Source of the DNA: Roseburia intestinalis L1-82
Lineage (GTDB): Bacteria > Bacillota > Clostridia > Lachnospirales > Lachnospiraceae
Length of the DNA stretch: 64,000 nt
Direction: 5' to 3'
Assembly (NCBI RefSeq): GCF_900537995.1
Contig: NZ_LR027880.1
Coordinates: forward strand, 3,689,001-3,753,000
Numbering within the stretch: the first letter of the stretch is position 1; the number at the start of each line of letters is the position of its first letter. Of this stretch, positions 34,574 through 43,564 are shown in pieces. Under the pieces are notes generated by a model that saw only the letters and a program-made list of their open reading frames with translations, was not told the origin of the DNA and made no database searches. The position numbers and the translations under genes were made by a program.

Positions 34574-36013
34574 TTAGTATGCTTTACCCCAATATACTAA
34601 TTTGTGTGCCGGCTTTCCACAGCATACACAGACATCTGAAATGTGCTCCTGATCGTTAAACGGCATACAGCGTGAGGTCACTGCAAGGTCTTCTTTGATC
34701 TTGTCCTCGCAAGCCTGATCCCCACACCACATTGCACGGATAAAGCCCGGTTTCTCATTTGCAATCGTGGTAAATTCTTCGTAATTATGTGCATCCCAGA
34801 TATGTGCATCTCTGTGTGCTTTTGCACGCGCAAACATATCTTTCTGAATCTGCTCTAACAACTCTGGCAGTTTTGCTTCAAGTTCGTCTAATGCGATCTC
34901 AATCTTCTCTCTGGTATCACGGCGTACTGCCACACATTTGCCTGCTGCGATATCCTTTGGTCCAAGTTCGATACGAACCGGGATACCTCTCATTTCCTGC
35001 TCAGAGAACTTCCATCCCGGGCTCTTGTCGGAATCATCAAGTTTTGCACGGCAGACTTTTCCGATGCGTTCACAGACTTCTTTTGCAGTGTCAAGCACAC
35101 CGTCTTTCTGCTGCTGGATCGGGATGACCATAGCCTGTACCGGTGCAATACGCGGCGGCAGCACCAGACCCGAATCATCTCCGTGTACCATGATGATCGC
35201 GCCGATCAGACGTGTCGTCATACCCCAGGATGTCTGATATACATACTGAAGTTTGTTATCTTTATCCGTATACTGGATGCCAAATGCTTTCGCAAATCCA
35301 TTGCCAAAGTTGTGGCTGGTTCCTGACTGTAATGCCTTTCCATCATGCATCAGTGCTTCGATCGTGTAAGTTGCCTCCGCACCTGCAAATTTTTCTTTTT
35401 CCGTCTTCTGTCCGCGTACAACCGGCATTGCTAATACTTCCTCACAGAAATCCGCATAGACATTTAACATCTGTACGGTTCTCTGCTCTGCTTCCTCTGC
35501 GGTCGCATGTGCGGTGTGTCCCTCCTGCCATAAGAACTCTCTGGAACGTAAGAAAGGACGTGTCTCCTTCTCCCATCTTACAACAGAACACCACTGGTTA
35601 TATACCTTTGGCAGATCACGGTAAGACTGGATGATGTTTTTATAGAAATCACAGAACAATGTCTCAGAAGTCGGTCTGACACACAGACGTTCCGGAAGCT
35701 GATTCAAACCACCATAAGTTACCCATGCAACCTCCGGTGCAAATCCCTCCACATGATCTTTTTCTTTCTCTAACAGACTCTCCGGGATAAACAGCGGTAA
35801 ATATACGTTCTCAACACCGGTCTCTTTGAAACGGCGGTCTAACTCATGCTGAATATTTTCCCAGATCGCATAGCCTGCCGGACGAAGGATCATACATCCC
35901 TTTACGGATGAATAATCGATCAGTTCCGCTTTCCTGACCACATCTGTATACCACTGGGCAAAATCTTCCTCCATGGAAGTGATTGCCTCTACTAACTTCT
36001 TGTCCTTTGCCAT
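34574..36013 (-). CDS. proS: Prolyl-tRNA synthetase (short, archaeal/eukaryotic-like type)
   Basis: 479-aa class II synthetase charging tRNA-Pro. Class II motif 2 is near [21 protein letters not shown] and motif 3 near [15 protein letters not shown]. It has no insertion editing domain, and its C-terminal CxxC-like zinc module ends in [18 protein letters not shown]. This is the ProS type found in Mycoplasma, Clostridia and archaea rather than the 570-aa bacterial form. RBS AAGGAG. Confidence 0.95.
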   Translation of the reverse strand: MAKDKKLVEAITSMEEDFAQWYTDVVRKAELIDYSSVKGCMILRPAGYAIWENIQHELDRRFKETGVENVYLPLFIPESLLEKEKDHVEGFAPEVAWVTYGGLNQLPERLCVRPTSETLFCDFYKNIIQSYRDLPKVYNQWCSVVRWEKETRPFLRSREFLWQEGHTAHATAEEAEQRTVQMLNVYADFCEEVLAMPVVRGQKTEKEKFAGAEATYTIEALMHDGKALQSGTSHNFGNGFAKAFGIQYTDKDNKLQYVYQTSWGMTTRLIGAIIMVHGDDSGLVLPPRIAPVQAMVIPIQQQKDGVLDTAKEVCERIGKVCRAKLDDSDKSPGWKFSEQEMRGIPVRIELGPKDIAAGKCVAVRRDTREKIEIALDELEAKLPELLEQIQKDMFARAKAHRDAHIWDAHNYEEFTTIANEKPGFIRAMWCGDQACEDKIKEDLAVTSRCMPFNDQEHISDVCVCCGKPAHKLVYWGKAY

Positions 36014-36055
36014 GATAAATCTCCTTACTCTTCTATCTAAACCTTTGGATTTATT

Positions 36056-36709
36056 TTATGATAAACCAAAAGGCTTGTCAATTTCAAACTCCAGTTTTCT
36101 ATGCGTTTTCGGATGCCGGAACGCGATCTTAAAAGAGCACAGTGCAAGCTGTCCGCCCGACGGTGCAATGTTTTCTTTGAAGTTGTACTTTTTATCCCCA
36201 ACGATCGGCATCCCTGCATGTGCAAGCTGCACCCGGATCTGATGGTGGCGTCCGGTATCAAGTTTGATACGCAAAACGGCATGTTTTCCATCCTGCTCGA
36301 CCACCTCATAGGAAAGGCTGGCATGTTTTGCCTGCGGTGTTCCTCTTTCCACCACCTCGGAGGTATTTGTCTTTCCATTCTGTAAAAGTTCATCCTCTAA
36401 GGTTCCTTTTTTCTTTTCCGGCACGCCGTCCGTCATCGCATAATAATATTTGTCCGCCAGTTTTGTTTTGATCTGGCGGCTTAGATCTGCCGCTGCTTCT
36501 TTATTTTTTGCAAACACCATAATGCCTTCCACCGGCTGGTCTAACCGATGTACCACACCAATATAAGGAAGCTCCCCTTTGGATGCACGGTAATTTTTTA
36601 GCAGGCTCTCCATGTCCGCCTGCCCGATGCGTCTGGTCTGTGTCGCCACGCCTGCCGGTTTTTTACAGACGATAATGTCTTCATCTTCATAAATGATCGC
36701 TGGCTGCAT
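36056..36709 (-). CDS. RluA-family pseudouridine synthase
   Basis: 217-aa rRNA/tRNA pseudouridine synthase with the catalytic motif GVVHRLDQPVEGIMVFAKN (Asp in HRLD), then GRHHQIRVQLAHAGMPIVGD. The N-terminal S4 domain of RluD is absent, so it is a short RluA/RluC-type form; the target uridine cannot be inferred. The start is MQPAIIYEDED, behind GAGGAACAG; a start four codons upstream lacks a ribosome site. A small gene lies 15 bp upstream. Confidence 0.9.
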   Translation of the reverse strand: MQPAIIYEDEDIIVCKKPAGVATQTRRIGQADMESLLKNYRASKGELPYIGVVHRLDQPVEGIMVFAKNKEAAADLSRQIKTKLADKYYYAMTDGVPEKKKGTLEDELLQNGKTNTSEVVERGTPQAKHASLSYEVVEQDGKHAVLRIKLDTGRHHQIRVQLAHAGMPIVGDKKYNFKENIAPSGGQLALCSFKIAFRHPKTHRKLEFEIDKPFGLS

Positions 36710-36723
36710 ACTGTTCCTCATTT

Positions 36724-36966
36724 CTACTGCTTGATCGGCATATTGTCCACGCAGCTTTTAAAATCATCTCTCCTTGCAGATTCTTCTCCCGGCAAAGGAG
36801 TAGCTCTCTTTCCACCGCTCTTAGAACATTCCTGGCACGCATCTGCCCCTGCAGATGCCTCTGTTCTTCCAAATCTGCACTGTTCCAGGTGATCTCCGCT
36901 TGCAAGATACACGCCCTCTGTGCTTTCTTCTGCCATTACAACAACTGGTTTTTCGTAGTTACTCAT
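36724..36966 (-). CDS. Small Cys-containing protein of unknown function
   Basis: 80 aa, unrecognised. The N-terminus MSNYEKPVVVMAEESTEGVY is acidic and leader-like, followed by LASG. The rest holds four cysteines: one in EQCRF, CQEC as a CxxC pair, and one in KSCVDN. RBS GAGGA lies 7-8 bp from the ATG. Small Lachnospiraceae proteins with a YEKP...EGVYxASG start are familiar to me as possible modified-peptide precursors, but that is memory of a pattern, not a proven family. It lies 15 bp upstream of the pseudouridine synthase gene. Confidence 0.55.
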   Translation of the reverse strand: MSNYEKPVVVMAEESTEGVYLASGDHLEQCRFGRTEASAGADACQECSKSGGKRATPLPGEESARRDDFKSCVDNMPIKQ

Positions 36967-37080
36967 TTGTGTTTCCTCGCTTATCCCATATTGATCGGGA
37001 TATGAAAAATGTGCCCTGTTTTTCTGTCCTGTTATCTGAACCCGAACTTTTTTATTATATACCCTTTTTATACTCTATCT

Positions 37081-37258
37081 CAAGCTCTTCTGCAAGATAT
37101 CCATCACTCATGCAATGCATGTCGGAAATGCAGCTTTTTCAAAGCATCTTCTGTCCGAAAGCAAATCTGCATATCCGGCTTTTCATAGCGAAGACGGTTA
37201 ATCGCTTCTTTCTTATCAATCAAATGATCAAAATCTTCCGTTTCTGATCTGTACTTTC
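37081..37258 (-). pseudogene. Possible small decayed or frameshifted coding remnant
   Basis: On the minus strand one frame reads about 50 codons including KKEAINRLRYEKPDMQICF and ends HALHE-stop. A second frame opens inside the last codons and reads MSDGYLAEELEIEYKKGI. Joined by one frameshift they would make a plausible helical, charged protein end; alone neither has a start with a ribosome site. It may be chance. The rest of 36967-37390 holds only the hairpin at 37303. Confidence 0.25.
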
Positions 37259-37302
37259 ATCAAATTCATATTACTTCTTTGAAAACGATGTACTGGCAAT
37301 AA

Positions 37303-37338
37303 GGCGCGGAAGCCATTTTCTGACTTCCGCGCCATTTT
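37303..37338. terminator. Strong GC hairpin downstream of the two-component operon
   Basis: A 10-bp stem GGCGCGGAAG/CTTCCGCGCC (37303-37312, 37324-37333) has T5 on the plus side and only TTATT on the minus side. On position it is the likely end of the minus-strand response-regulator transcript, although the T-run favours the other direction. Confidence 0.6.
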
Positions 37339-37390
37339 TCTTTTCACTGATACATGCAAAATAAAAAACCTTTACAGTTTAAATGTATAT

Positions 37391-37582
37391 CCTACACCCC
37401 AAATAGTCGGAGAATATTTGGGATAAAAACTAAAGTTTAAAACGGTATCCTACACCCCAAATAGTCGGAGAATATTTGGGATAAAAACTAAAGTTTAAAG
37501 CGGTATCCTACACCCCAAATAGTCGGAGAATATTTGGGATAAAAACTAAAGTTTAAAGCGGTATCCTACACCCCAAATAGTC
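37391..37582 (-). repeat. 58-bp tandem repeat copying the 3' end of the response regulator gene
   Basis: Three full units start at 37391, 37449 and 37507, and a fourth partial one at 37565 lies inside the gene. Each unit holds the codons for IWGVGYRFKL and the stop, plus a spacer. Each junction forms a hairpin CCCAAATA/TATTTGGG. The most distal copy reads IWGVGYTFKL with a TAA stop, so it may be the original gene end displaced by the expansion. 58 is not a multiple of three, so the copies are not translated through. Confidence 0.95.
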
Positions 37583-38235
37583 TCTATATACTGAGGTTTA
37601 TTAGTATTCATCTCGATCTTCTCACGGATCTTTTTGATATGCACGGTCACAGTTGCGATATCTCCGATCGACTCCATATCCCAGATCTCACGGAAGAGTT
37701 CTTCCTTCGTGAACACATGGTTCGGGTGCTCTGCTAAGAATGTTAAAAGGTCAAATTCCTTGGTCGTAAACTGTTTTTCTTCCCCGTTGACCCAGACACG
37801 TCTTGCTGTCTTGTCGATACGGATGCCGCGGATCTCAATCACGTCGTTCTCTACTGCGTTGCTTCCGATCAGGCGCTCATAGCGGGCAAGGTGTGCCTTT
37901 ACCCTCGCGACAAGCTCACTCGGTGAGAACGGCTTTGTGATGTAATCGTCCGCGCCAAGTCCCAGTCCCCTGATCTTATCGATATCGTCTTTTTTGGCAG
38001 ATACCATGAGGATCGGTGTATTTTTTTCCTCTCTGATCTGTTTGCAGATCTCAAAGCCGTCAATGCCCGGCAGCATCAGATCTAAAATGTACATATCAAA
38101 ATCTTCGGAGAGCGCACGTTTTAATCCGACCACGCCGTCATTCTCAGTCTCCACCTCAAACCCGCTGAGTTCTAAATAATCTTTCTCCAGGTCTGCGATT
38201 GCAACCTCATCTTCAATAATCAAAACTTTACTCAT
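37546..38235 (-). CDS. OmpR/PhoB-family response regulator
   Basis: 229-aa two-component regulator. Receiver domain: acidic pair EDE (8-10), phospho-acceptor Asp in DMYILDLMLPGIDG (about 55), and Lys in DDYITKPFSP (about 103). The winged-helix DNA-binding domain has RRVWVNGEEKQFTTKEFDLL and ends ETIWGVGYRFKL. It overlaps the sensor kinase gene by 8 bp but is its second partner on the minus strand. Target genes are unknown. Its 3' end lies in the 58-bp repeat. Confidence 0.93.
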   Translation of the reverse strand: MSKVLIIEDEVAIADLEKDYLELSGFEVETENDGVVGLKRALSEDFDMYILDLMLPGIDGFEICKQIREEKNTPILMVSAKKDDIDKIRGLGLGADDYITKPFSPSELVARVKAHLARYERLIGSNAVENDVIEIRGIRIDKTARRVWVNGEEKQFTTKEFDLLTFLAEHPNHVFTKEELFREIWDMESIGDIATVTVHIKKIREKIEMNTNKPQYIETIWGVGYRFKL

Positions 38236-39715
38236 TTGGTACCTCCTGATATTTACGAATTACAAAATACATGACCGTTCCGATGGACTCTTTGCTGGTC
38301 GCCCAGATCTTTCCACCATGGTCTTCTATGATCTTCTTTACAATGGACAGACCAATACCGCTGCCGCCGGTTGCCGAGTTGCGCGACGCATCCGCGCGGT
38401 AAAACCGGTCGAAAATATATGGCAGGTCTCTTGCGGAAATACCTCTTCCGTTGTCCTCGATCTCCACCTGAATAAAGTCACCGACATCCTTGATGCGGAT
38501 ATTGATAAATCCCTGCTGTTTATCCAGATACTTGATGGAATTGCCGATAATATTGTGGATCACACGACGAAGCTGCTCCGGATCTGCTATGATCAAAACA
38601 TTTTCGTCCACATAATTAAAGTAGGCAAGCCTGATATTTTTTGTTTCAAGATCAAGTCCGATCTCTTCTACGCAATCATTAAAATATTCCGATACATTGA
38701 TCTTTGCGAAATTGTAAGGGATACGGTTCGTATCAATTTTAGCATACAATGTCAACTCATTTAAAAGCGTATCCATCTCATTTGCCTTATTGTAGATCGT
38801 GCGGATATATTTATCCCGCTTCTCCGGTGTATCCGCCACGCCATCCATCAGTCCTTCCGCATACCCTTTTACTGCCGTGATCGGCGTCTTTAAATCATGT
38901 GCAATATTGCTGATGAGCGTCTTGTTTTCTTTTTCTCCCTCAATCTTTTCCTCCGCATTATCCTTTAAGCGCAGGCGCATCTCCTCAAACGATCTGCAGA
39001 GTTCCCCAATCTCATCCTTGCTGTCCGATTCCACTGAAAAATCAAGATTGCCGTCCTTGATATTCTGTGCCGCCGTCTGCAGTTTTTTGATCGGATTGAT
39101 CATGCTGGTATACATCCAGATGGTCAGCATCGTCGCAGTCAGCACAAGGATCAGCAGGATCGAGATCAGCACATCAATGAGAAGTTTCTTTACCTCCGGA
39201 ACTGTCTCCTCTAAGATCGTAACAATAAAGGCACTTCCGTCACTCCCATCCTGAAACTGGAAGTCGATCTGCTTGATCAGCACCTGTTCGTCACCATCAA
39301 TGTAAGTGCCGGCGTCCTCATCTTTCACCGTATCCCCATACGACGGCAGCTGTGTCAGCAGCGAAATGCTTGCATCCTCACCGATATAAATTAACTCTTT
39401 ATCCTTTCTCACGATCAGATAAGAACTCTTCTCCTCTAATGTCTGGTTGAGTTCATTTAAATATTCCTGATCCTCCAGCCGTGCCGGATCATTCTTCGCC
39501 GCATCTTTCAGTTCCTTGAAACATTCTTTCGTAAAACGGCTTAAAAGCTGCATGGAATTGGAAAAATAGCTGTAATTATTTTCCTTGATTCCATAAGTCT
39601 GCTCAATCGCCTTCACCTGTATACGCTGAAAACTGAAAAGTGCCGCCATCATCAGCACGATCGGAACAAATATGATAATACAAAAAGAAATGATGATTTT
39701 TGATTTCAGTTTCAT
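38228..39715 (-). CDS. Membrane sensor histidine kinase
   Basis: 495-aa kinase of the HAMP/HisKA/HATPase type. Transmembrane helix 1 (about 7-29) and helix 2 (about 175-197) bracket an extracytoplasmic sensor of about 145 residues. Then come HAMP, the H-box SNIAHDLKTPITAVKGY with phospho-His, the N-box VIHNIIGNSIKYLD, the G1 box DNGRGIS and the G2 box GGSGIGLSIV. The start is MKLKSKIIIS, with GGAAAGG about 13 bp upstream; a start 12 codons earlier is possible. The sensed signal is unknown. Confidence 0.9.
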   Translation of the reverse strand: MKLKSKIIISFCIIIFVPIVLMMAALFSFQRIQVKAIEQTYGIKENNYSYFSNSMQLLSRFTKECFKELKDAAKNDPARLEDQEYLNELNQTLEEKSSYLIVRKDKELIYIGEDASISLLTQLPSYGDTVKDEDAGTYIDGDEQVLIKQIDFQFQDGSDGSAFIVTILEETVPEVKKLLIDVLISILLILVLTATMLTIWMYTSMINPIKKLQTAAQNIKDGNLDFSVESDSKDEIGELCRSFEEMRLRLKDNAEEKIEGEKENKTLISNIAHDLKTPITAVKGYAEGLMDGVADTPEKRDKYIRTIYNKANEMDTLLNELTLYAKIDTNRIPYNFAKINVSEYFNDCVEEIGLDLETKNIRLAYFNYVDENVLIIADPEQLRRVIHNIIGNSIKYLDKQQGFINIRIKDVGDFIQVEIEDNGRGISARDLPYIFDRFYRADASRNSATGGSGIGLSIVKKIIEDHGGKIWATSKESIGTVMYFVIRKYQEVPNE

Positions 39716-39748
39716 ATTACATGTTCGCCTTTCCGGTTTCTGTTCCCA

Positions 39749-39802
39749 CAAAAAAGGTCATAAGGGTATTTTATGACCTTCATAAACATACCTTTATGAC
39801 CT
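39749..39802 (-). terminator. Long terminator hairpin of metK
   Basis: On the minus strand one near-continuous hairpin runs from 39802 to 39755: outer arms AGGTCATAA/TTATGACCT, middle GGTAT/ATACC, inner TTTATGA/TCATAAA, loop AGG. T6 follows. Because AGGTCATAA occurs twice, the inner copy can instead pair with the right arm in a shorter stem. It lies 95 bp beyond metK and just before the kinase gene. A TATAAT (39808-39803) directly upstream has no good -35. Confidence 0.85.
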
Positions 39803-39896
39803 ATTATAGCATGAAAAATTTCAAATCCCATTTAATTTATATAAAATTGTCTAAACTTTTTGTGAAGACAAATGAGTTTTGTATTTCAGATATCTC

Positions 39897-41078
39897 TTAC
39901 AGATATTTTTTTAATGTCTCAGCTTTATCAACTGCCTCCCACGGAAGGTCTAAGTCTGTACGCCCGAAATGGCCGTAAGCTGCTGTTCCACGGTAGATCG
40001 GTCTTCTTAAGTCAAGCATCTTGATGATTCCTGCCGGACGAAGGTCGAAGTTCTCACGAATGATCTCAACTAACTTCTCATCGGATAATTTACCTGTGCC
40101 GAAAGTATCTACCATAACGGATGTCGGCTGTGCTACACCGATCGCATAGGATAACTGGATCTCACATTTCTCTGCAAGTCCTGCTGCTACGATGTTCTTT
40201 GCAACGTAACGTGCTGCATATGCTGCAGAACGGTCAACCTTTGTACAGTCTTTTCCGGAGAAAGCTCCGCCGCCGTGACGTGCATATCCGCCGTAGGTGT
40301 CTACGATGATCTTACGTCCTGTTAAACCTGCATCACCGTGCGGTCCGCCGATTACGAAACGTCCGGTCGGATTGATGAAGAACTTGGTTTCTGCATCGAT
40401 CATCTCTTTTGGAAGGATCGGATCGAAAACGTATTTTTTAATGTCTGCATGGATCTGCTCCTGTGTCACATCATCGTCATGCTGTGTTGATAATACAACT
40501 GCCTCAAGACGTACCGGTTTTCCAGCCTCATCGTACTCTACGGAAACCTGTGTCTTTCCGTCCGGTCTTAAGTAGGTCAGTGTGCCGTCTTTTCTTACTT
40601 TGGTTAACTGTAATGCCAGTTTGTGTGCCAAAGAGATCGGATATGGCATTAACTCCGGTGTCTCGTTGGTTGCATAACCAAACATCATACCCTGATCGCC
40701 TGCTCCGGTATCAAGATCATCTGTTAAGGCACCCTCTTTTGCCTCTAATGCCTTATCAACACCCATTGCAATATCCGGTGACTGCTGGTCAAGCGCTACC
40801 ATAACTGCACAGGTATTTCCGTCAAATCCGGTTTTTGCATCGTTGTAACCAATCTCGTTGACTGTTTTACGAACGATTGCAGGAATATCTAACTGTGCTT
40901 TTGTAGTGATCTCACCGGTTACTAAAACAAAGCCTGTACAGCTTGCTGTTTCACATGCAACACGGCTCATTGGATCTTCTGCCATACATGCATCTAAGAT
41001 TGCGTCAGAGATTGCATCGCAGACTTTGTCAGGATGTCCTTCTGTTACGGATTCGGATGTAAATAATCTTTTTTCCAT
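39897..41078 (-). CDS. metK: S-adenosylmethionine synthetase
   Basis: 393-aa enzyme making SAM from methionine and ATP; cytosolic homotetramer in the family. Motifs: [23 protein letters not shown] (start), [12 protein letters not shown] (about 115-126), and [19 protein letters not shown] (about 255-273). The start is MEKRLF, behind AAAAGGAG. Preceded by a SAM-I riboswitch with a terminator platform, so high SAM shuts off its own synthesis. Confidence 0.98.
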   Translation of the reverse strand: MEKRLFTSESVTEGHPDKVCDAISDAILDACMAEDPMSRVACETASCTGFVLVTGEITTKAQLDIPAIVRKTVNEIGYNDAKTGFDGNTCAVMVALDQQSPDIAMGVDKALEAKEGALTDDLDTGAGDQGMMFGYATNETPELMPYPISLAHKLALQLTKVRKDGTLTYLRPDGKTQVSVEYDEAGKPVRLEAVVLSTQHDDDVTQEQIHADIKKYVFDPILPKEMIDAETKFFINPTGRFVIGGPHGDAGLTGRKIIVDTYGGYARHGGGAFSGKDCTKVDRSAAYAARYVAKNIVAAGLAEKCEIQLSYAIGVAQPTSVMVDTFGTGKLSDEKLVEIIRENFDLRPAGIIKMLDLRRPIYRGTAAYGHFGRTDLDLPWEAVDKAETLKKYL

Positions 41079-41137
41079 TTTTATGCTCCTTTTTCTGATA
41101 GTGTTTTTCGTGTTCTTTGCGTAATTCTCCATTACAC

Positions 41138-41167
41138 AAAAAAAATCCACTTGCGAAAAACAAGTGG
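41138..41167 (-). terminator. Riboswitch-controlled terminator in the metK leader
   Basis: Minus-strand stem CCACTTG (41167-41161) pairs with CAAGTGG (41153-41147) and is followed by A and eight T. It lies between the SAM-I aptamer and the metK ribosome site, as expected for the expression platform of an off-switch. Confidence 0.9.
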
Positions 41168-41196
41168 AAGTGATAGCTGTAAATCAATCATCAAAT

Positions 41197-41314
41197 CCTC
41201 TTATTGTTCGAACATATATGTACTGTCAGGTACGATTCGCTCAGGTTGGCACCTTCCGTAGAGGGGTTGCCGTGACTTCACAGATCCTTTGTATCTCCAT
41301 CACTCTGAATAAGA
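41197..41314 (-). ncRNA. SAM-I (S-box) riboswitch
   Basis: Minus-strand aptamer with P1 CTTATT (41313-41308) pairing AATAAG near 41200. The S-box core follows: AGAGTGATGGAGATA, GATCTGTGAAGTCACGGCAACC and GGAAGGTGCCAACCTGAGCGA, each segment in canonical order. The terminator at 41138-41167 completes the switch. SAM binding would favour the terminator and lower metK expression. Confidence 0.94.
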
Positions 41315-41353
41315 AAATTCTAAAAATATTAAGTTGAAAAACTCACAGTGGCT

Positions 41354-41382
41354 AGAATACACCTGTTTTCCCCAAATGTCAA
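41354..41382 (-). promoter_or_regulatory. Promoter of metK and its riboswitch
   Basis: Minus strand: -35 TTGACA (41382-41377), 17-bp spacer, -10 TATTCT (41359-41354), about 35-40 bp upstream of the aptamer. Confidence 0.8.
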
Positions 41383-41415
41383 GGTGTATTTTCTTAACCT
41401 TTTACACAAACCAGA

Positions 41416-41444
41416 TTGACTTTCAAATGTGAAAATTCTATACT
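41416..41444 (+). promoter_or_regulatory. Promoter of the second HD-GYP gene
   Basis: Plus strand: -35 TTGACT (41416-41421), 17-bp spacer, -10 TATACT (41439-41444). It diverges from the metK promoter. Confidence 0.8.
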
Positions 41445-41492
41445 ATACTTAATTATGAACGTGACAGACGTACAAATGAAATGGGGTTTTTT

Positions 41493-42572
41493 ATGAAGAA
41501 GGTAACAGTCAATAAACTTGAACCAGGCATGGTCACTGCCGAACAGATCCTGACAAAAAACGGACAGATGATCGTTGATAAGGGCGTCACACTTACAAGA
41601 CCGCTTATCATGCGTCTTTCCTTTTATTGTGTTTTAGAAGTGTGTATTGAAGATCCGGATGAACCAAAAGATCCTGAAACACCGCATTTTATCCCGGCTT
41701 ACTCCCAAAAAGTAAAAGCATCGAAAGAGTTTCAGACGTTCCAGTTTGATCATTCATTCGTACTGAACTCTTTAAAGTCCTCCATGGAGGGATATGTTTT
41801 TCACAATCAGCCGCTTGACACTGATGATCTTCTCGAACAGACAGTCAAACTGTTCAATTCCTGCAAGACATCACTGGAACTTTTTGATATGCTGCATAAT
41901 ATGCGCGCCTACGACGACAGCACTTACGCACATTCTTTAAATGTGGCTCTGATCTGCCGCCGTATCGGTAAATGGCTGAAAGTAGACGCCGCCACTTTAG
42001 ACACTTTGACACTCTGCGGTCTTTTGCATGATATCGGCAAATTAAAGATTCCGGATGAGATTTTAAACAAACCGGGCAAATATACCGACGAGGAATTTGA
42101 TCTTGTCAAAAGGCATACAAAATTTGGCTACGAATTATTGAAAACTTTAAATATTGATCCACATATCAAAAAAGCTGCCCTGCTCCATCATGAGCGCTGT
42201 GACGGATCCGGTTATCCGCTGAAAGCGACCCAGAAAGACTTAGACGACTTCTCGATGGTTGTTGCAATCGCCGATGTTTACGATGCCATGACTGCCGCGC
42301 GTTCTTACCGCGCTCCTCTTTGTCCTTTCCAGGTCATTGAACGATTTGAGCAGGAAGGTCTTCAGAAATATAAACCAAAATTTATCCTTACCTTTTTGCA
42401 GCATATCGCATCCACTTATCAGAACAACCGTGTTCTTTTAAGCAACGGACAGAGTGCCAATATTGTGATGTTAAACCAGCAGCATCTCGCAAGACCGATC
42501 GTACAGTTAAACGACAACTCCTGTATTGATCTCTCTACACGTCTTGATCTGCATATTCAGAGTATTCTGTAA
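41493..42572 (+). CDS. HD-GYP phosphodiesterase, probable cyclic-di-GMP hydrolase
   Basis: 359-aa cytoplasmic protein with a short N-terminal segment (KLEPGMVTAEQILTKNGQ) typical of standalone HD-GYP proteins. The catalytic domain has LICRRIG, LLHDIGKLKIPDEILNKPG, KRHTKFGYELLK, HHERCDGSGYP and IADVYDAMTAARSYR; all metal-ligand positions and the GYP triad are intact. The start MKKVTV (41493) is preferred by family N-termini; an ATG four codons earlier (41481) is possible, and neither has a strong ribosome site. Confidence 0.9.
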   Translation: MKKVTVNKLEPGMVTAEQILTKNGQMIVDKGVTLTRPLIMRLSFYCVLEVCIEDPDEPKDPETPHFIPAYSQKVKASKEFQTFQFDHSFVLNSLKSSMEGYVFHNQPLDTDDLLEQTVKLFNSCKTSLELFDMLHNMRAYDDSTYAHSLNVALICRRIGKWLKVDAATLDTLTLCGLLHDIGKLKIPDEILNKPGKYTDEEFDLVKRHTKFGYELLKTLNIDPHIKKAALLHHERCDGSGYPLKATQKDLDDFSMVVAIADVYDAMTAARSYRAPLCPFQVIERFEQEGLQKYKPKFILTFLQHIASTYQNNRVLLSNGQSANIVMLNQQHLARPIVQLNDNSCIDLSTRLDLHIQSIL

Positions 42573-42601
42573 GTAAAAACGCAGCACCGCAGAGGTTCTG
42601 C

Positions 42602-42632
42602 GGAGAACGATCACAGTTTCTGATCGTTCTCC
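42602..42632. other. Inverted repeat at the convergent gene ends
   Basis: A 12-bp perfect inverted repeat GGAGAACGATCA/TGATCGTTCTCC covers the last codons of the DUF1275 gene. A smaller hairpin CCGCAG/CTGCGG lies beside it. There is no T-run on either side, so termination is uncertain. Confidence 0.6.
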
Positions 42633-43351
42633 AGCAGATTTGCCTCTTCGAGTGCTTCTTTTGCTTCTTCTTCCGTTTCTTCCGGTGTACCATTCTCTAC
42701 CGGTATCTTTCCAATGTACATAAACAGGCGTGCCACAATCAGTGGTACAAATCCTATAAAAGCACCATATGCCCCATATGTATAGACGGATACGCAGCCA
42801 ATGCATGCACCAACAAAAAATGAGAGTACCGTCATCGTATACATGATTCCTTTTCTCCGGAATTCCGGATCTTTTGTCAATACAAACTGTGTCCATGCGA
42901 GCAGCGACTGTTTAAAATTATTCGTAGTAAAAATGCTTGCACTGTTATACCCCGATGCGCCGGAATAACTGCCCCACTGAAATGCCGAACAGAAAAATAT
43001 CGGGTAAAGGCTCACAACCGCAGACATCCCCTCCGGCATCATCGCTGTTACGGTGAGTCCCGCTGCGTCTACCCAGAGCACCAGCTTTCGCATATCCAGT
43101 TTCGTAAAATTCGTCAACAGATAAGAAATCACGATCGCACTTCCAAAAATAAGAAATGCTAAAAATCGTATCCCCACTTCTGCAAAATTTTTTCCGGTAA
43201 GTGCCGCCGCCATCTCCATGACATTTCCGGTCTGTGCGGAACCAAAATTTCCTGCATGCAGCAATATCGCATAGGTTCCAAGAAATCCTCCAACCAGTGT
43301 AAGATTCCAGTGAAGGATCATATCAAGTTCTTTTTGAAATATTCTTCTCAT
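42611..43351 (-). CDS. DUF1275 (YoaK-like) membrane protein
   Basis: 246-aa membrane protein with about six hydrophobic helices. Family features are GGFLGTYAILLHAGNFGSAQ (early Gly-rich helix followed by the TGN motif, here QTGNVMEMA) and a central FCSAFQWGSYSG segment. Function is unknown; such proteins are often predicted transporters. The last 20 residues are acidic. RBS GAGGGAG. It converges with the HD-GYP gene. Confidence 0.82.
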   Translation of the reverse strand: MRRIFQKELDMILHWNLTLVGGFLGTYAILLHAGNFGSAQTGNVMEMAAALTGKNFAEVGIRFLAFLIFGSAIVISYLLTNFTKLDMRKLVLWVDAAGLTVTAMMPEGMSAVVSLYPIFFCSAFQWGSYSGASGYNSASIFTTNNFKQSLLAWTQFVLTKDPEFRRKGIMYTMTVLSFFVGACIGCVSVYTYGAYGAFIGFVPLIVARLFMYIGKIPVENGTPEETEEEAKEALEEANLLENDQKL

Positions 43352-43453
43352 CGTTCTCCCTCTTCCCTTAAAACGCTATCATCATGAATGTCTGCGCGCA
43401 AAAACTGCCATGGTAAAAGACGTCTCCCATACCCGGAAACGCCCTCTCCATGG

Positions 43454-43537
43454 CAGCTTCTACATCGTAGTCCCTGCATAACAGCTCTTGCTTAGCAGCT
43501 TCTACATAATAGTCCCTGCATAGCAGCTCCTGCATGA
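43454..43537 (-). repeat. Two 42-bp tandem units downstream of murA
   Basis: Units 43454-43495 and 43496-43537 are near-identical and contain the GAGCTGCTATGCA-like core also seen in the cys operon spacers. On the minus strand they lie in a 61-codon open frame (43553-43368) with the 14-residue repeat QELLCRDYxVEAAK. No ribosome site precedes that frame, so I do not call it a gene. The rest of 43352-43564 shows nothing else. Confidence 0.75.
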
Positions 43538-43564
43538 CAGTTTTCCCTGCCATGTTTTCAACTG

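Noticed and set aside
36855..37247. 130-codon plus-strand open frame between two minus-strand genes
   Set aside because: No ribosome site, half of it is antisense to the 80-aa gene, and it resembles no protein.
37391..37582. CRISPR-like array
   Set aside because: Units abut with no variable spacers, and they copy the end of the adjacent gene; no cas genes are present.
43368..43553. 61-codon gene with two 14-residue repeats behind murA
   Set aside because: No ribosome site and the repeat matches a short spacer family seen elsewhere outside genes.
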